Shown here in pieces: positions 26,333 through 35,809 of a DNA stretch of 64,000 nt. The notes under the pieces were generated by a model. The model worked only from the letters and a program-made list of their open reading frames with translations, searched no databases and was not told the DNA's origin. Source of the DNA: Planctomycetota bacterium. GTDB taxonomy: Bacteria > Planctomycetota > Planctomycetia > Pirellulales > Pirellulaceae. The stretch covers positions 59,221-123,220 of the forward strand of contig JAPLNM010000029.1 in assembly GCA_026692845.1 (NCBI GenBank), in the 5' to 3' direction. The number at the start of each line of letters is the position of its first letter. Within the stretch, counting starts at the first letter, position 1. The translations under genes and the position numbers were made by a program.

Positions 26333-27445
26333 GTGATCCATCGAGCCAAATTCGTAAACCGTCCGATAGGGTTTGTCTTTAGGTTTGCCGCATTCATCCT
26401 GAGCGTTAGCATGGACGTTTGGTCGCAGGAAACCGAGTACTATCTCCAAGCCCTCGAGCGGCTCGGACCGGCCAGCAAGTTGGTATGGAGCGAGCCGGGT
26501 GACAACTCGCTGGATCGTTGGCGATCCCGCTCGATGATCGACATCCAAGGGGTCGTGGTGTCATGGGATGTCGATAAACTGGTGCTGATCAAATCTGGCT
26601 CCAAAGGCCCGACGAATTTCCCAGGGGACTTGGTCGTAGGGATCGAGCCGAGTTGGAAGTCTGAGCCCTATGCGCAGGTCCACCAACTCTTTGCAGAGCG
26701 CAAGTTTCGAGAGGTTTTGCAGAAGGGGCAGTCGGCCCTCGGGCTCTCGGAAATTCCCAAGTGGCAGCAGCGGTTGCTGGTCTGTCAGATGGTCGATTCG
26801 GCCGTCGCGCTTCAGCAGTTTAGCGTCGCGGCGCGGGTCTTTAAGGTGCTTGCGGAGGATCCGTCTCCGGAGTTGCTCATGAGTCGCATTCCGTTGCCTT
26901 GGTCGGATGAACTAAATCGAGTCACTCCTGGGTTAACCAAGGAAGCCCTCGAATGGATGTCCAGCCAGACCCCTTCGATGCGGTTGCTCGGAGCATCCTG
27001 GTTGCTCGGTGGCCAGCATCGGCTCGATGCGATCGAGGCGCTCAAGGCGCTTGCGTCAAACGACACGCCATGGATCGCCGGGTATTCCAAAGTACAGCTT
27101 TGGCGATTATCGCTCCCCGAGGAGATCCTTTCGGAGCGATTTGGCCCGTGGACGGCCCAGCGAGACGACTTGCCGGTGCCATTGCAAGCCGGCCCGACGA
27201 TGCTTTTAGCACATCGGCTCGAGCAAGCAAATCAGCCAAAGCTTGCGATTGCCGAGTGGCTACGCGTCGCATCGATGCATCCAGATCGGTATCATTTAGC
27301 CGAGCAAGCCGTCGGCAAGGGGATCGAAGCTGCAAGAAAACTTGGAGACGAGCAACTCGCGCGAACGATTGCAGCTCGTTTCTCGGTCGCTCCGGAATCA
27401 TCCAAAACGAAGCCCAACGAAAACGAAGCAATCAGGAGACGATGA
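26333..27445 (+). CDS. Secreted hypothetical protein coupled to an ExbB-like gene
   Basis: 370 residues, not recognised. A hydrophobic stretch (residues about 12-31, IGFVFRFAAFILSVSMDVWS) looks like a signal peptide. The body is helical with a weak TPR-like character (VHQLFAERKFREVLQKGQSA, MLLAHRLEQANQPKLAIAEW). The GTG at 26333 is used because it includes the signal peptide; ATG 26411 would remove it. The stop overlaps the ExbB start by ATGA, so the two are translationally coupled. It may be a periplasmic partner of that channel, an inference from gene order. Confidence 0.65.
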   Translation: MIHRAKFVNRPIGFVFRFAAFILSVSMDVWSQETEYYLQALERLGPASKLVWSEPGDNSLDRWRSRSMIDIQGVVVSWDVDKLVLIKSGSKGPTNFPGDLVVGIEPSWKSEPYAQVHQLFAERKFREVLQKGQSALGLSEIPKWQQRLLVCQMVDSAVALQQFSVAARVFKVLAEDPSPELLMSRIPLPWSDELNRVTPGLTKEALEWMSSQTPSMRLLGASWLLGGQHRLDAIEALKALASNDTPWIAGYSKVQLWRLSLPEEILSERFGPWTAQRDDLPVPLQAGPTMLLAHRLEQANQPKLAIAEWLRVASMHPDRYHLAEQAVGKGIEAARKLGDEQLARTIAARFSVAPESSKTKPNENEAIRRR

Positions 27446-28386
27446 GAATGGATCTGGCTCCACGCGATCAGACAATCAGGCTACGACCCACGATGCAATA
27501 TGTCTTAAGGCTCATGCTCATGGCCCTAGCACTGGGACAGAGTGTGCTAGGGCACAATGCGCTGGGTCAGGTTCCTGGCCCTGACGCTTCGGTCGTTCCG
27601 GCCCAAAATGCCACTGCGGCTGCGGTTGTCGCTCCAGCCCCGGGGCGCACTGCAACTCCCATCGTAGGCAACGGAGCCACCGGGGCGATCAAGCCAAGCC
27701 AAGCGGCCGACGATACCGTTTTTGAAATCATCTTCAGCGGTGGGCCATTGGGCGTTGGCATCATGGTCGCGCTGATCTTGATGTCGATTGTAGCGGTGTA
27801 CCTAATCATCGATCAGTGGCTGACATTGCGACGCAAGGATCTTTTGCCGAGCGAATTGAATGACAATGTGCGTCAGTTGCTCTCGCAGGGCAAGCTCAAG
27901 GATGCCGACCAAGCGTGCCGCAGCCAACCTTGTCCGTTGTCCTATGTGTTGGCCAGTGGGATCGCCGAGATCGAGTACGGCTGGCCTGCAGTGGAAAAAT
28001 CGCTCGAGGACGCTTTGGCCGAACAGGCCGCCAGGATGTACCGCAAGCTCGAGTATCTGTCTGTGATCGGCAATCTAGCTCCAATGCTCGGATTGCTCGG
28101 GACGGTAGCCGGGATGATTCTGGCGTTCCGTGAGGTGGCGTTGTCTCAGGGAACGGCCGGAGCAGGGCAGTTGGCTTCGGGGATCTACTCGGCGCTGATT
28201 ACCACCGTCGCTGGGCTCTTGATTGCAATTCCCTCTCTTGGGGCTTTTGCGGTATTTCGCAATCGAATCGACGAGATCACCTCCGAAATGGCGACAGCGG
28301 CCCAGCAAGCTTTCGGGCCGATACGCCGAAGGCTCCCGGCTGCAGGGGCATCTCGCCCCACAGCGGTCCCGCCTCCGAGGGGTTAA
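27442..28386 (+). CDS. MotA/TolQ/ExbB proton channel family protein
   Basis: 314 residues with an N-terminal signal-like segment (about 19-42), an Ala/Pro/Val-rich periplasmic spacer, then three membrane helices at about 103-124, 205-230 and 245-270. YLSVIGNLAPMLGLLGTVAGMI and SALITTVAGLLIAIPSLGAF are the signature helices of ExbB/TolQ, which form proton-driven stator pentamers around ExbD/TolR. Normally exbD follows directly; here the next gene is a PP2C phosphatase after a 185-base gap. An extended N-terminus with signal peptide is common in ExbB of this phylum. Confidence 0.85.
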   Translation: MRMDLAPRDQTIRLRPTMQYVLRLMLMALALGQSVLGHNALGQVPGPDASVVPAQNATAAAVVAPAPGRTATPIVGNGATGAIKPSQAADDTVFEIIFSGGPLGVGIMVALILMSIVAVYLIIDQWLTLRRKDLLPSELNDNVRQLLSQGKLKDADQACRSQPCPLSYVLASGIAEIEYGWPAVEKSLEDALAEQAARMYRKLEYLSVIGNLAPMLGLLGTVAGMILAFREVALSQGTAGAGQLASGIYSALITTVAGLLIAIPSLGAFAVFRNRIDEITSEMATAAQQAFGPIRRRLPAAGASRPTAVPPPRG

Positions 28387-28571
28387 TCCGAGATCGAATG
28401 GAATCCTCCAGCCGAGCGGACCGTTCTATTTTTCCTAATCCTTAGGGGTGTGCGTGAGAAAAAGTTGGGGTCCTTAGGTTGTGCCCCATTGCTACCCAGG
28501 CGTCGGGACTTGGAGTATCCTGTTAGATCTCCGGATCGGCCTATTTCCTTATTCTTATTTTTGATCTTTGT

Positions 28572-29903
28572 TTGGAATCACACTTGGCAGACAACTCCCC
28601 ACGCAATGAGGATGCAGTGTCCCAGACGCGGACCGATTGGTCTCCGGTCGTGTATGCCGTGGCGTACAGTGACATTGGGATGCGGCGCGCGAACAATCAG
28701 GACAGTTATGCGATTGTCAGTGCGAGCGATGCAGACAAGTGGCAGCGCAGTGGAGATTTGCTCATCGTGGCCGACGGGATGGGGGCCCATGCTGCCGGAG
28801 AACTCGCGAGTCGATTGAGTGTCGAATTGATTCCGCATCATTATTCCAAGCTCAACACGAAATTCGAGTCGTGCGAAGCGTTGCTTAAGGCCTTCGAAGA
28901 GACCAACCGGGAGATCAATCGGCGTGGCACGGTCAACCCAGAATTCCGAAGCATGGGTACAACGACCAGCGCGATCCTATTGATGCCTACCGGTGGACTG
29001 ATCGCGCACGTAGGCGACAGCAGGGTGTACCGATTGCGAGGCCAGACGTTCGAGCAACTGACGTTTGATCATTCCTTGGTTTGGGAGATGCAGCAATCCG
29101 GACAGGTCAGCGAGGAGATGATCCGCAACAGCTCGATCCCGAAGAATGTCATCACACGTTCGATGGGCCCGAGTCCGAGTGTGTTGGTCGATCTAGAAGG
29201 TCCGTTTCCGCTTCAGAAAGGGGACCGATTTTTGCTCTGCAGCGACGGGCTCAGTGGCCAGCTTGCAGACGAGGAGATCGGCTCGCTATTGGGCTTGCTC
29301 GACGGGCCGACGGCCGTCAAGGCAATGGTGGATTTAGCGAATTTTCGCGGCGGGCCAGACAATATCACGGTGGTCATCGGCGAAGTCCAGCGAGACGTTG
29401 GGATCACCAGCGGTTCGACCGCTAGTGGTTCGGCCAAAGGGCTTGCAGGTTTCCCGACGGCCTTTGGCGTGACCGCCGCGATCGGATTGCTAACGGCGCT
29501 GTTTTTGGCGTTGGTCCAACAAACCCCATTGGCGATCCTGGCCGCCGCTGCCGCGTTTGTCGCGTTGCTCACCGGCTGGATCAAAGTGGCCGTAAGCAAT
29601 CAGCCTGCCGCACCCGAAAAAAGGTTCGGCAAGGCTCCTTATCGCAAGTACACCTGTAAGCCTACGCCAGGTTTTGCTTCCCAGTTGAAGGTCGCAGTCG
29701 ACGAGCTCTATGAGTGGCTCAACGACAATTCGAAAAGCTCTCAGTTGAGAGTTCTCTCCGAGCGCATCCAAGCGGCTAACCGCGAACTGTCGGCTAAGGA
29801 TTTCAAGCTGTCGACGGCTTCTTATGCCAAACTGCTCGTGGATGTCATGCAGGAAATTCGCCACCGGCGAAAAGAAGACGAGGAAGGCCAAGTCGATTAC
29901 TAG
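28572..29903 (+). CDS. Membrane-anchored PP2C-type protein phosphatase
   Basis: 443 residues. The catalytic PP2C domain covers roughly 25-275, with RRANNQDSY, VADGMGAHAAGE (usual DGMGGH has Ala in place of the second Gly), GTTTSAILL, HVGDSRVYRL, LCSDGLSGQL and GGPDNITVV, which place the metal-binding Asp residues correctly. Two hydrophobic helices at about 300-345 then anchor the protein, and a helical cytoplasmic-looking tail of about 95 residues follows. No ATG lies before the domain; TTG 28572 is given and TTG 28584 is as good. It dephosphorylates Ser/Thr of kinase targets such as those of the kinase at 10285; the partner is not shown by the sequence. Confidence 0.85.
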   Translation: MESHLADNSPRNEDAVSQTRTDWSPVVYAVAYSDIGMRRANNQDSYAIVSASDADKWQRSGDLLIVADGMGAHAAGELASRLSVELIPHHYSKLNTKFESCEALLKAFEETNREINRRGTVNPEFRSMGTTTSAILLMPTGGLIAHVGDSRVYRLRGQTFEQLTFDHSLVWEMQQSGQVSEEMIRNSSIPKNVITRSMGPSPSVLVDLEGPFPLQKGDRFLLCSDGLSGQLADEEIGSLLGLLDGPTAVKAMVDLANFRGGPDNITVVIGEVQRDVGITSGSTASGSAKGLAGFPTAFGVTAAIGLLTALFLALVQQTPLAILAAAAAFVALLTGWIKVAVSNQPAAPEKRFGKAPYRKYTCKPTPGFASQLKVAVDELYEWLNDNSKSSQLRVLSERIQAANRELSAKDFKLSTASYAKLLVDVMQEIRHRRKEDEEGQVDY

Positions 29904-29939
29904 GTTGCCTGGGGATCTGGGCTGTTGAGAAATTTCTGT

Positions 29940-30389
29940 TCAGAAATTGAAGAATACGATCCACAGGAGTCCTGAGCCTAGGACGCCCACCAGTGCGGCT
30001 ACCAAGCCGATGTTCGAGCGGGGGAGAAGTCGGTACTCGTTTCGCAGCGTTTGGATATCTCGGTGGTACTCAAACCAAGCCAAGAATAGCGAGACAAGCC
30101 CCAGGGCGATCATCGTCAGACCGAATTCCTTGGGGCCCAGGATGGAAGGCTTAGCCGCGGAGTCCCAGTTGCGACCCCCGAGCGGATCGAATTGAAAGAA
30201 CTTATAAGCTGAGAAGCCGAAGGTGATCAAAGAGGTAGCCGTACGGATCGCGGCCATGATCGTGCGCTCGTAGGCCACTCGAGTTCTCTCGATAGCCAGC
30301 CGCGTAGCCGTGTCGAGAATCAACGGCTCGCTTGGGGGGGAGTGCACGTTAGGATCAAGGGATTCCATGGGTTGGGATGTTTTTTCCAT
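29940..30389 (-). CDS. DUF202 family membrane protein
   Basis: A 149-residue protein with three membrane helices. TRLAIERTRVAYERTIMAAIRTATSLITFGFSAYKFFQF is the DUF202 signature, and two further helices end the protein (FGLTMIALGLVSLFLAWFEY and IGLVAALVGVLGSGLLWIVF). Function unknown; the fold is related to vacuolar-transporter-chaperone-type membrane modules. It is convergent with the PP2C gene. An inverted repeat AATTTCTG-TT-CAGAAATT (29931-29948) overlaps its stop and may serve as a shared terminator stem. Confidence 0.85.
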   Translation of the reverse strand: MEKTSQPMESLDPNVHSPPSEPLILDTATRLAIERTRVAYERTIMAAIRTATSLITFGFSAYKFFQFDPLGGRNWDSAAKPSILGPKEFGLTMIALGLVSLFLAWFEYHRDIQTLRNEYRLLPRSNIGLVAALVGVLGSGLLWIVFFNF

Positions 30390-30478
30390 CTTTCCTGGCG
30401 TTATTGACTTCGAGATTCCTCCGAATACGCTTGGTAAAGCCCTGTTGAGGAATCCCGAGTATAGTTTACGATGATCGC

Positions 30479-31051
30479 ATGATTTTAGGGAAGCCGAAGG
30501 ACGACTGGCGAAATACGCACCTGCGAATAACGACTCGGAGCATCCTGCGCCGGAGCCATATTCAAGGATGTTTTCTTCGTGCGCTGATCTTGATCGTTTG
30601 GCTCCTTGGTGTACCTGGATTGCGTCCAGTTTACCATCACCATCGAGACGACGGAGCCAACGGAGCCGATCGTGCTTCAGCCACTGAGCTAGTCCGACTC
30701 TCCGAACATCTTCGACATTATGTCCATCTGGATTCTACGGATACTGCAAAATTACACTTCCATTGGCTCGTGCAGCTCGATGGCCCGGTGATTCCGGAGT
30801 TCCCCAATGTTCCACAAGTGGCGGTCGTATCCCACGCGGCATGGTTTTTGGAGTCTTTTGGAATAAGTGTCGCCGAGAAGTCTTTTTTGGATTTCGCGCT
30901 GCAAGCGACGCTCGACTGGCTTTCCCTGCCCCGGCCAAACTCGGCCTCTGAAGGACTCACGAGGATCGCTCGACGCGAGGATTCGCGCGCATCAGAGCAA
31001 GCCCGTCGATTGTGTTACTCAGCCACGCTCTATCGCACATCCCGCCTCTAG
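30479..31051 (+). CDS. Hypothetical protein upstream of a metal efflux operon
   Basis: 190 residues, not recognised. A hydrophobic stretch at about 32-50 (CFLRALILIVWLLGVPGL) suggests a membrane anchor, followed by a His-rich segment YHHHRDDG that could bind metal. The gene precedes the CzcB/CzcA pair on the same strand with an 85-base gap, and similar small His-containing ORFs before heavy-metal efflux genes are plausible accessory proteins; this is inference. TATAGT at 30460-30465 is very close to the ATG, so this start may be too far upstream. Confidence 0.5.
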   Translation: MILGKPKDDWRNTHLRITTRSILRRSHIQGCFLRALILIVWLLGVPGLRPVYHHHRDDGANGADRASATELVRLSEHLRHYVHLDSTDTAKLHFHWLVQLDGPVIPEFPNVPQVAVVSHAAWFLESFGISVAEKSFLDFALQATLDWLSLPRPNSASEGLTRIARREDSRASEQARRLCYSATLYRTSRL

Positions 31052-31136
31052 GGTTTCTTTGAGCATCGTGCGTTTCGTCGAGGGGTTCTTCTCTGGAGCT
31101 GGCTCGGATTCTCTTTTTTTCATCCATCGATCCACC

Positions 31137-32690
31137 ATGAACACATTGCAACACGCGTATCGTGCTTGGCCGTTTCTATTACTAACAGCACTCCTCGGTG
31201 GCGGTGCGGTTTGGTGGTACAAACCCGGCAAACTTCCACCGATTCCCATGGCCAGCACCACGGCCGATCCGTCGCCTAGTGTCCGAGCAGGGCACGGGGT
31301 ATCAGGGCGCGGGGTATCAGGGCGCGGGGTATCAGGGCACGGGGTATCGGGCAACGATCCCCAGTCCGCAGCACAGATCGAGCTGCCATCGGATTTGTGG
31401 GGGCCAAGTGGGATCGTCATGGAACCCCCTAAAGAGGAGCTTCTTTCGGTTCCTGTGAATTTGACAGGCAAAGTTTCCTTAAACGAAGATCGGATTTCGC
31501 ACATCTTTCCGATGGTCGAGGGGACGGTCGATACCGTATCGGTGACACTAGGGCAGAAGGTCCAAGCCAACGATTTGCTGATTGTGATCCACAGCCGGGA
31601 GATCGGGCAAGCCAAACTGGATCTGTATCAAGCTAGGCTCCAGCGCGAGATCGCGATCGTCAAAAGAGATCTGCAATCGCGCATCGCCGAGAACACCCGT
31701 CGATTGATCGATGAATTGCGTCTGCGCCGACCGATTCAAGAAATAGAGACCAAGTTTCGGACGCTGGGGATGGGGGATTACCGCGAGCGTTTGCTCGCCT
31801 CCTATGCGGGGTATTTAAAAGCGCAAGCCGACGTATCTCGCTTAGAAAATGTTCAGGACAGCGGCGCGGTGTCGGGCAAGTTACTCCTGACGGCCCAGTC
31901 AACCCGGGACGCGGATTTGGCCACCTTCCAAGCTCGGATCGAACAGATCGATTATGAAATGCAGACGAGCATCCTACTTGCCAATCAGAACGTCAAGGAG
32001 GCCGATACGCGAGTGGCCGTCGACGCGACAAGTTTGCGAATTTTGGGGGTCGATCTCAAGGACATCGAAAGTGGCGATCCGACCACCCAAGGCGAAGCGA
32101 TATCGCATTATCCGATCCGAGCCCCGTTTAACGGCACAGTGATCACCAAGGACTGCACGGTCCGCGAGCAGGTCCAGCCGAGCGCTTCGGTCTTGACCAT
32201 TGCAGACCTTTCGACCGTTTGGATAACCGCCGATGTGTTCGAGGAGAATGTCCCGCTGCTGCGTTCATTGGAGCAGCAAACGGTTTCAATTGTCAACGAA
32301 GCTTGGCCGGACAAGACGTTTTCTGCCAAGGTCTTTTACACCGGCGAGATCATGGACGAAAAGACTCGTACGATTGCGCTTCGGGCCATCGCCGACAACT
32401 CCGACGGGTTGCTCAAGCCGGGAATGTTCGTCAACGTCGCGATACCCAGTGGCCAGAGTGGCAGTGCCATGACGATCCCCACCGATGCGATCCAGGAGCA
32501 TGAAGGAAAGAAATTCGTATTCGTGCAAATCCAAGGGACGCGATTTGTGCGGCGTGAAGTCCAAACCGGTGCAAAAGCACAAGGCAGAACGGTCGTTCTC
32601 CGAGGGCTCGGTCCGAAAGACCAAGTCGTCGTCCAGGGAGCTTTTGTACTGAAGTCGAAGATGCTGGCCGAACTTTTAGGTGAAGAGTAA
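31137..32690 (+). CDS. RND efflux periplasmic adaptor, CzcB/CusB-like
   Basis: A 517-residue membrane-fusion protein. It has an N-terminal anchor helix (FLLLTALLGGGAVWWY) and a linker made of four VSG repeats. The lipoyl half-motifs are SHIFPMVEGTVDTVSVTLGQKV and HYPIRAPFNGTVITKDCTVREQV, with a long coiled-coil hairpin (about 165-290) between them and the beta-barrel after (LSTVWITADVFEENVPLL). It links the inner-membrane pump to an outer-membrane channel. ATG 31137 is chosen because the anchor follows; the frame is open to 30867. The pump gene follows two bases after the stop. No TolC-like gene is visible. Confidence 0.9.
   Translation: MNTLQHAYRAWPFLLLTALLGGGAVWWYKPGKLPPIPMASTTADPSPSVRAGHGVSGRGVSGRGVSGHGVSGNDPQSAAQIELPSDLWGPSGIVMEPPKEELLSVPVNLTGKVSLNEDRISHIFPMVEGTVDTVSVTLGQKVQANDLLIVIHSREIGQAKLDLYQARLQREIAIVKRDLQSRIAENTRRLIDELRLRRPIQEIETKFRTLGMGDYRERLLASYAGYLKAQADVSRLENVQDSGAVSGKLLLTAQSTRDADLATFQARIEQIDYEMQTSILLANQNVKEADTRVAVDATSLRILGVDLKDIESGDPTTQGEAISHYPIRAPFNGTVITKDCTVREQVQPSASVLTIADLSTVWITADVFEENVPLLRSLEQQTVSIVNEAWPDKTFSAKVFYTGEIMDEKTRTIALRAIADNSDGLLKPGMFVNVAIPSGQSGSAMTIPTDAIQEHEGKKFVFVQIQGTRFVRREVQTGAKAQGRTVVLRGLGPKDQVVVQGAFVLKSKMLAELLGEE
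31290..31349 (+). repeat. Four 15-bp in-frame repeats (GGGCACGGGGTATCA type)
   Basis: Four contiguous units differing at one or two positions, encoding Gly-His/Arg-Gly-Val-Ser four times in the linker of the CzcB-like protein. Confidence 0.95.
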
Positions 32691-32692
32691 TC

Positions 32693-35600
32693 ATGTTGGT
32701 TCAACGCATCATTCAATGGTCCTTGCAAAACCGATTCATCGTTCTGATCGCTTCGTTGTTGATCCTAGGGATGGGATTTGTCGCTGCGACTCAGATTCCA
32801 CTCGATGCAGTTCCTGACCTGACAAACGTTCAAGTCCAGGTGTTGACGAACTCACCGGCTTTGGGGCCCGAGGAGGTCGAGCAATTCATCACGTTCCCGA
32901 TTGAGAATGCGATGAGTGGGGTGCCCAACGTCGACGAAATCCGATCGATTAGCCGATTCGGATTAAGCGCCGTGACGGTCACTTTCGAGGATGGCACCGA
33001 CATCTATTGGGCCAGGAATCAGGTCAACGAGCGATTGCAGCGAGCCCGGGAGAACATTCCGCCGGGGATGGGGACTCCCGAGCTCGGTCCGATCGCTACG
33101 GGGATGAGTGAGATCTATCAATTCGAAGTGCGATCGAAGCCCGGTTTTAATTACTCGCTGAGTGAATTGCGATCGATTCTCGATTGGCAGATCGCCTTCC
33201 AACTCCGAAGCGTTCAAGGGGTCGTCGAGGTCAACACCTTTGGCGGTGAGCTCAAGACCTATGAAATTCAAGTCGATCCGGCTCAGTTGCAGAACTATGG
33301 CATTTCCTTTGCCGACGTATTCAAAGCGCTTGATGAGAACAATGGCAACTCAGGGGGCGGATACATCGCCCACGGGGCCGAGCAACGGTTGGTTCGAGGT
33401 CAAGGCTTGGTCGCCTCGCTCGACGATATACGAAACATTGTCCTCGACAGTCGCGATGGAACACCCATTCGGATCAAAGATATCGGTGATGCAAGATTTG
33501 CACCAATGCTCAGGCAAGGTGCGGTGACACGCGACGGAGATCGCGAAGCGGTCATCGGGATGGTCATGATGATCATGGGTGGGAACTCTCGCAAGGTGGT
33601 CCAAGAGGTCAAGGAGAAGATCCATACGATTCAGAAGACCTTACCTGAAGGCATCGAGATCGACACCTTTTATGATCGGACAGACTTGGTAGAAAAGACT
33701 ATCCACACCGTTGCTGAGAACATCGGCATCGGAGTCCTCTTGGTAATTGTCATGCTGATCGTACTGCTCGGAGATCTCAGAGCCGGACTGATCGTCGCTG
33801 CAGCGATCCCGCTTTCGGCCATGAGCGCGCTGATCGCGATGCGTTATGCGGGGGTCTCGGCGAACCTGATGAGTCTCGGGGCGGTCGATTTCGGTGTGAT
33901 TGTCGACGGCGCGGTGGTCATGATTGAAAATTGCATGCGCCAAGCGGCCAACCACTTGAAATCCCATCCTGGTAAAAAGGTTCCGCTGCATGTCTTTCAG
34001 TCGTCTGCTCAGGAGGTAGGCAAACCGATTTTGTTTGCGGGACTGATCGTGGTGATCGTCTTTATTCCGATCCTGAGTTTGCAGGGAATGGAAGGCAAGA
34101 TGTTTCGCCCCATGGCATTTACCTTCATGACCGCCCTATCCTCGGCGCTGATCCTCTCGGTGACGGTCATGCCCGTCTTGGCGTCTTTATTTCTGGCGCG
34201 TTGGATTCAGCAGAAAGATACGTTGGTCGTTCGCGGACTCAAACGCGTTTATGAGCCTTGCTTGCGTTTTTCGATGAAGCATCCTGTCGGCATGTTCCTT
34301 GGCGCAATCGGCATCTTTGCGATCAGCGTGTTGCTAGCTCGGCAATTCGGAAGGGAGTTTGTTCCGAAATTGGACGAAGGGGATATTGCGATTCAAGCGA
34401 CGCGTTTGCCAAGTGTATCGCTCGAGACGTCCGTCGAACTGACCAAAGCGATGGAACGCTGCTTGCTGAAATTCCCCCAAGTGATCACGGTGGTCTCGAA
34501 AACGGGGCGACCTGAAATCGCGAACGATCCGATGGGGGTGTATCAAACCGATGTGATCGTAAGGCTTAAACCTAAAGAGGAGTGGCCCGAGAAAATCTCT
34601 AAGGAAAATTTGGTCATCCAGATGCGTGAGGCCTTGGCCAAGGAAGTGCCAGCCAATGCGTTCAGCTTCACCCAGCCGATTGAATTGCGAGTCCAGGAGC
34701 TTGTCGCCGGGGTGCGAAGCGATATTGGACTGAGTCTCTATGGCGATGACTTGGGGGTACTCAAAGCCAAAGGGGATGAGATCGTCCAAGCGCTCTTGCG
34801 CGTGGAGGGCTCGGCGGATGTCGCTGCGCAGCAGATCGCTGGTTTGTCCTATTGCGGAGTGACCGTTCGACGCGATGCATTGGCTCGTTATGGGATCAAC
34901 GCACGCGAAGTGCTCGACGCAGTGGCTTGTGTTGGCGGCAAAGTGGTTGGACAAGTCTTCGAGGGGCAAAGGCGGTTTCCGATGCAAGTACGATTGGCTC
35001 CCGAGTGGCGAACCGATGTGGAGAAACTCTCGCAATTGAAGGTCGAGGACGCCTCGGGTAGGCAGATACCTATTTCCCAACTCGCAGAGATCAAGATCAG
35101 CGATGGACCGGTGGAAATCAGTCGCGATTCGATTCGCCGACGGTTGCTCATCAGTTGCAACGTGCAAGGTCGGGATTTGGGAGGCTTCGTTGCCGAGGCC
35201 CAGCGAGCGGTGGATCAAGCCGTCGAGTTGCCACCCAATTACATCCTGCATTGGGGCGGGCAGTTCGCGAATTTGCGCGAGGCGACCGAGCGTTTGACGA
35301 TCGCCGTTCCGGTGGCTCTGCTCTTGATCTTTTCGTTGCTTTATGTGACGTTCAATTCGGTAAAGTTGGCACTGCTGATCTACTTGAACGTACCGATCGC
35401 AGCGACCGGTGGAATCCTCGCCTTGTGGGCCCGAGGGATGCCTTTTTCCATCTCGGCGGGTGTCGGCTTTATCGCTCTTTTCGGAATCGCTGTGATGAAT
35501 GGAGTGGTGCTGATCGAACATATTCGGCATCTTAGGCACCAGAATTTCAGTCCGTTCGATGCGGTGGTTCAGGGGGCGATGGACCGACTCCGACCTGTAT

Positions 35601-35809
35601 TCATGACGGCTGCTTGTGGGGCGCTAGGTTTCATCCCTATGGCTATCTCGGGCAGTTCGGGGGCCGAGGTACAACGGCCACTGGCGACCGTGGTGATCGG
35701 AGGACTGATCACGTCGACCCTTTTGACTTTGTTGGTTTTGCCGAGTATATATCGATGGTTTGAACCCAAGGATTCGCTTGACCAAGACGCTGCGGAGGTG
35801 CTGGCATGA
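32693..35809 (+). CDS. Heavy-metal RND efflux pump, CzcA type
   Basis: A 1038-residue proton-driven transporter with the usual twelve helices. The TM4 proton-relay motif reads DFGVIVDGAVVMIEN, placing Asp399, Asp405 and Glu412 at the positions of CzcA Asp402, Asp408 and Glu415. This DxxxxxDxxxxxxE set is the divalent-cation (Co/Zn/Cd/Ni) type rather than the CusA copper/silver type, which lacks the first Asp. DLTNVQVQVLTNSPALGPEEVEQ and REFVPKLDEGDIAI are family landmarks. It follows the CzcB-like gene by two bases and overlaps the next gene by ATGA. No metal-responsive regulator is nearby. Confidence 0.93.
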   Translation: MLVQRIIQWSLQNRFIVLIASLLILGMGFVAATQIPLDAVPDLTNVQVQVLTNSPALGPEEVEQFITFPIENAMSGVPNVDEIRSISRFGLSAVTVTFEDGTDIYWARNQVNERLQRARENIPPGMGTPELGPIATGMSEIYQFEVRSKPGFNYSLSELRSILDWQIAFQLRSVQGVVEVNTFGGELKTYEIQVDPAQLQNYGISFADVFKALDENNGNSGGGYIAHGAEQRLVRGQGLVASLDDIRNIVLDSRDGTPIRIKDIGDARFAPMLRQGAVTRDGDREAVIGMVMMIMGGNSRKVVQEVKEKIHTIQKTLPEGIEIDTFYDRTDLVEKTIHTVAENIGIGVLLVIVMLIVLLGDLRAGLIVAAAIPLSAMSALIAMRYAGVSANLMSLGAVDFGVIVDGAVVMIENCMRQAANHLKSHPGKKVPLHVFQSSAQEVGKPILFAGLIVVIVFIPILSLQGMEGKMFRPMAFTFMTALSSALILSVTVMPVLASLFLARWIQQKDTLVVRGLKRVYEPCLRFSMKHPVGMFLGAIGIFAISVLLARQFGREFVPKLDEGDIAIQATRLPSVSLETSVELTKAMERCLLKFPQVITVVSKTGRPEIANDPMGVYQTDVIVRLKPKEEWPEKISKENLVIQMREALAKEVPANAFSFTQPIELRVQELVAGVRSDIGLSLYGDDLGVLKAKGDEIVQALLRVEGSADVAAQQIAGLSYCGVTVRRDALARYGINAREVLDAVACVGGKVVGQVFEGQRRFPMQVRLAPEWRTDVEKLSQLKVEDASGRQIPISQLAEIKISDGPVEISRDSIRRRLLISCNVQGRDLGGFVAEAQRAVDQAVELPPNYILHWGGQFANLREATERLTIAVPVALLLIFSLLYVTFNSVKLALLIYLNVPIAATGGILALWARGMPFSISAGVGFIALFGIAVMNGVVLIEHIRHLRHQNFSPFDAVVQGAMDRLRPVFMTAACGALGFIPMAISGSSGAEVQRPLATVVIGGLITSTLLTLLVLPSIYRWFEPKDSLDQDAAEVLA

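Noticed and set aside
26953..27441. N-terminal extension of the ExbB-like frame
   Set aside because: Overlaps the preceding gene completely; the ATG at 27442 with ATGA coupling and signal peptide is the better start.
30867..31136. Longer start for the CzcB-like protein
   Set aside because: This stretch overlaps the preceding ORF and lacks conserved sequence; the membrane anchor begins at ATG 31137.
34334..35539. 401-residue minus-strand ORF within czcA
   Set aside because: Shadow of the efflux pump; His/Asp/Arg-rich translation typical of antisense frames.
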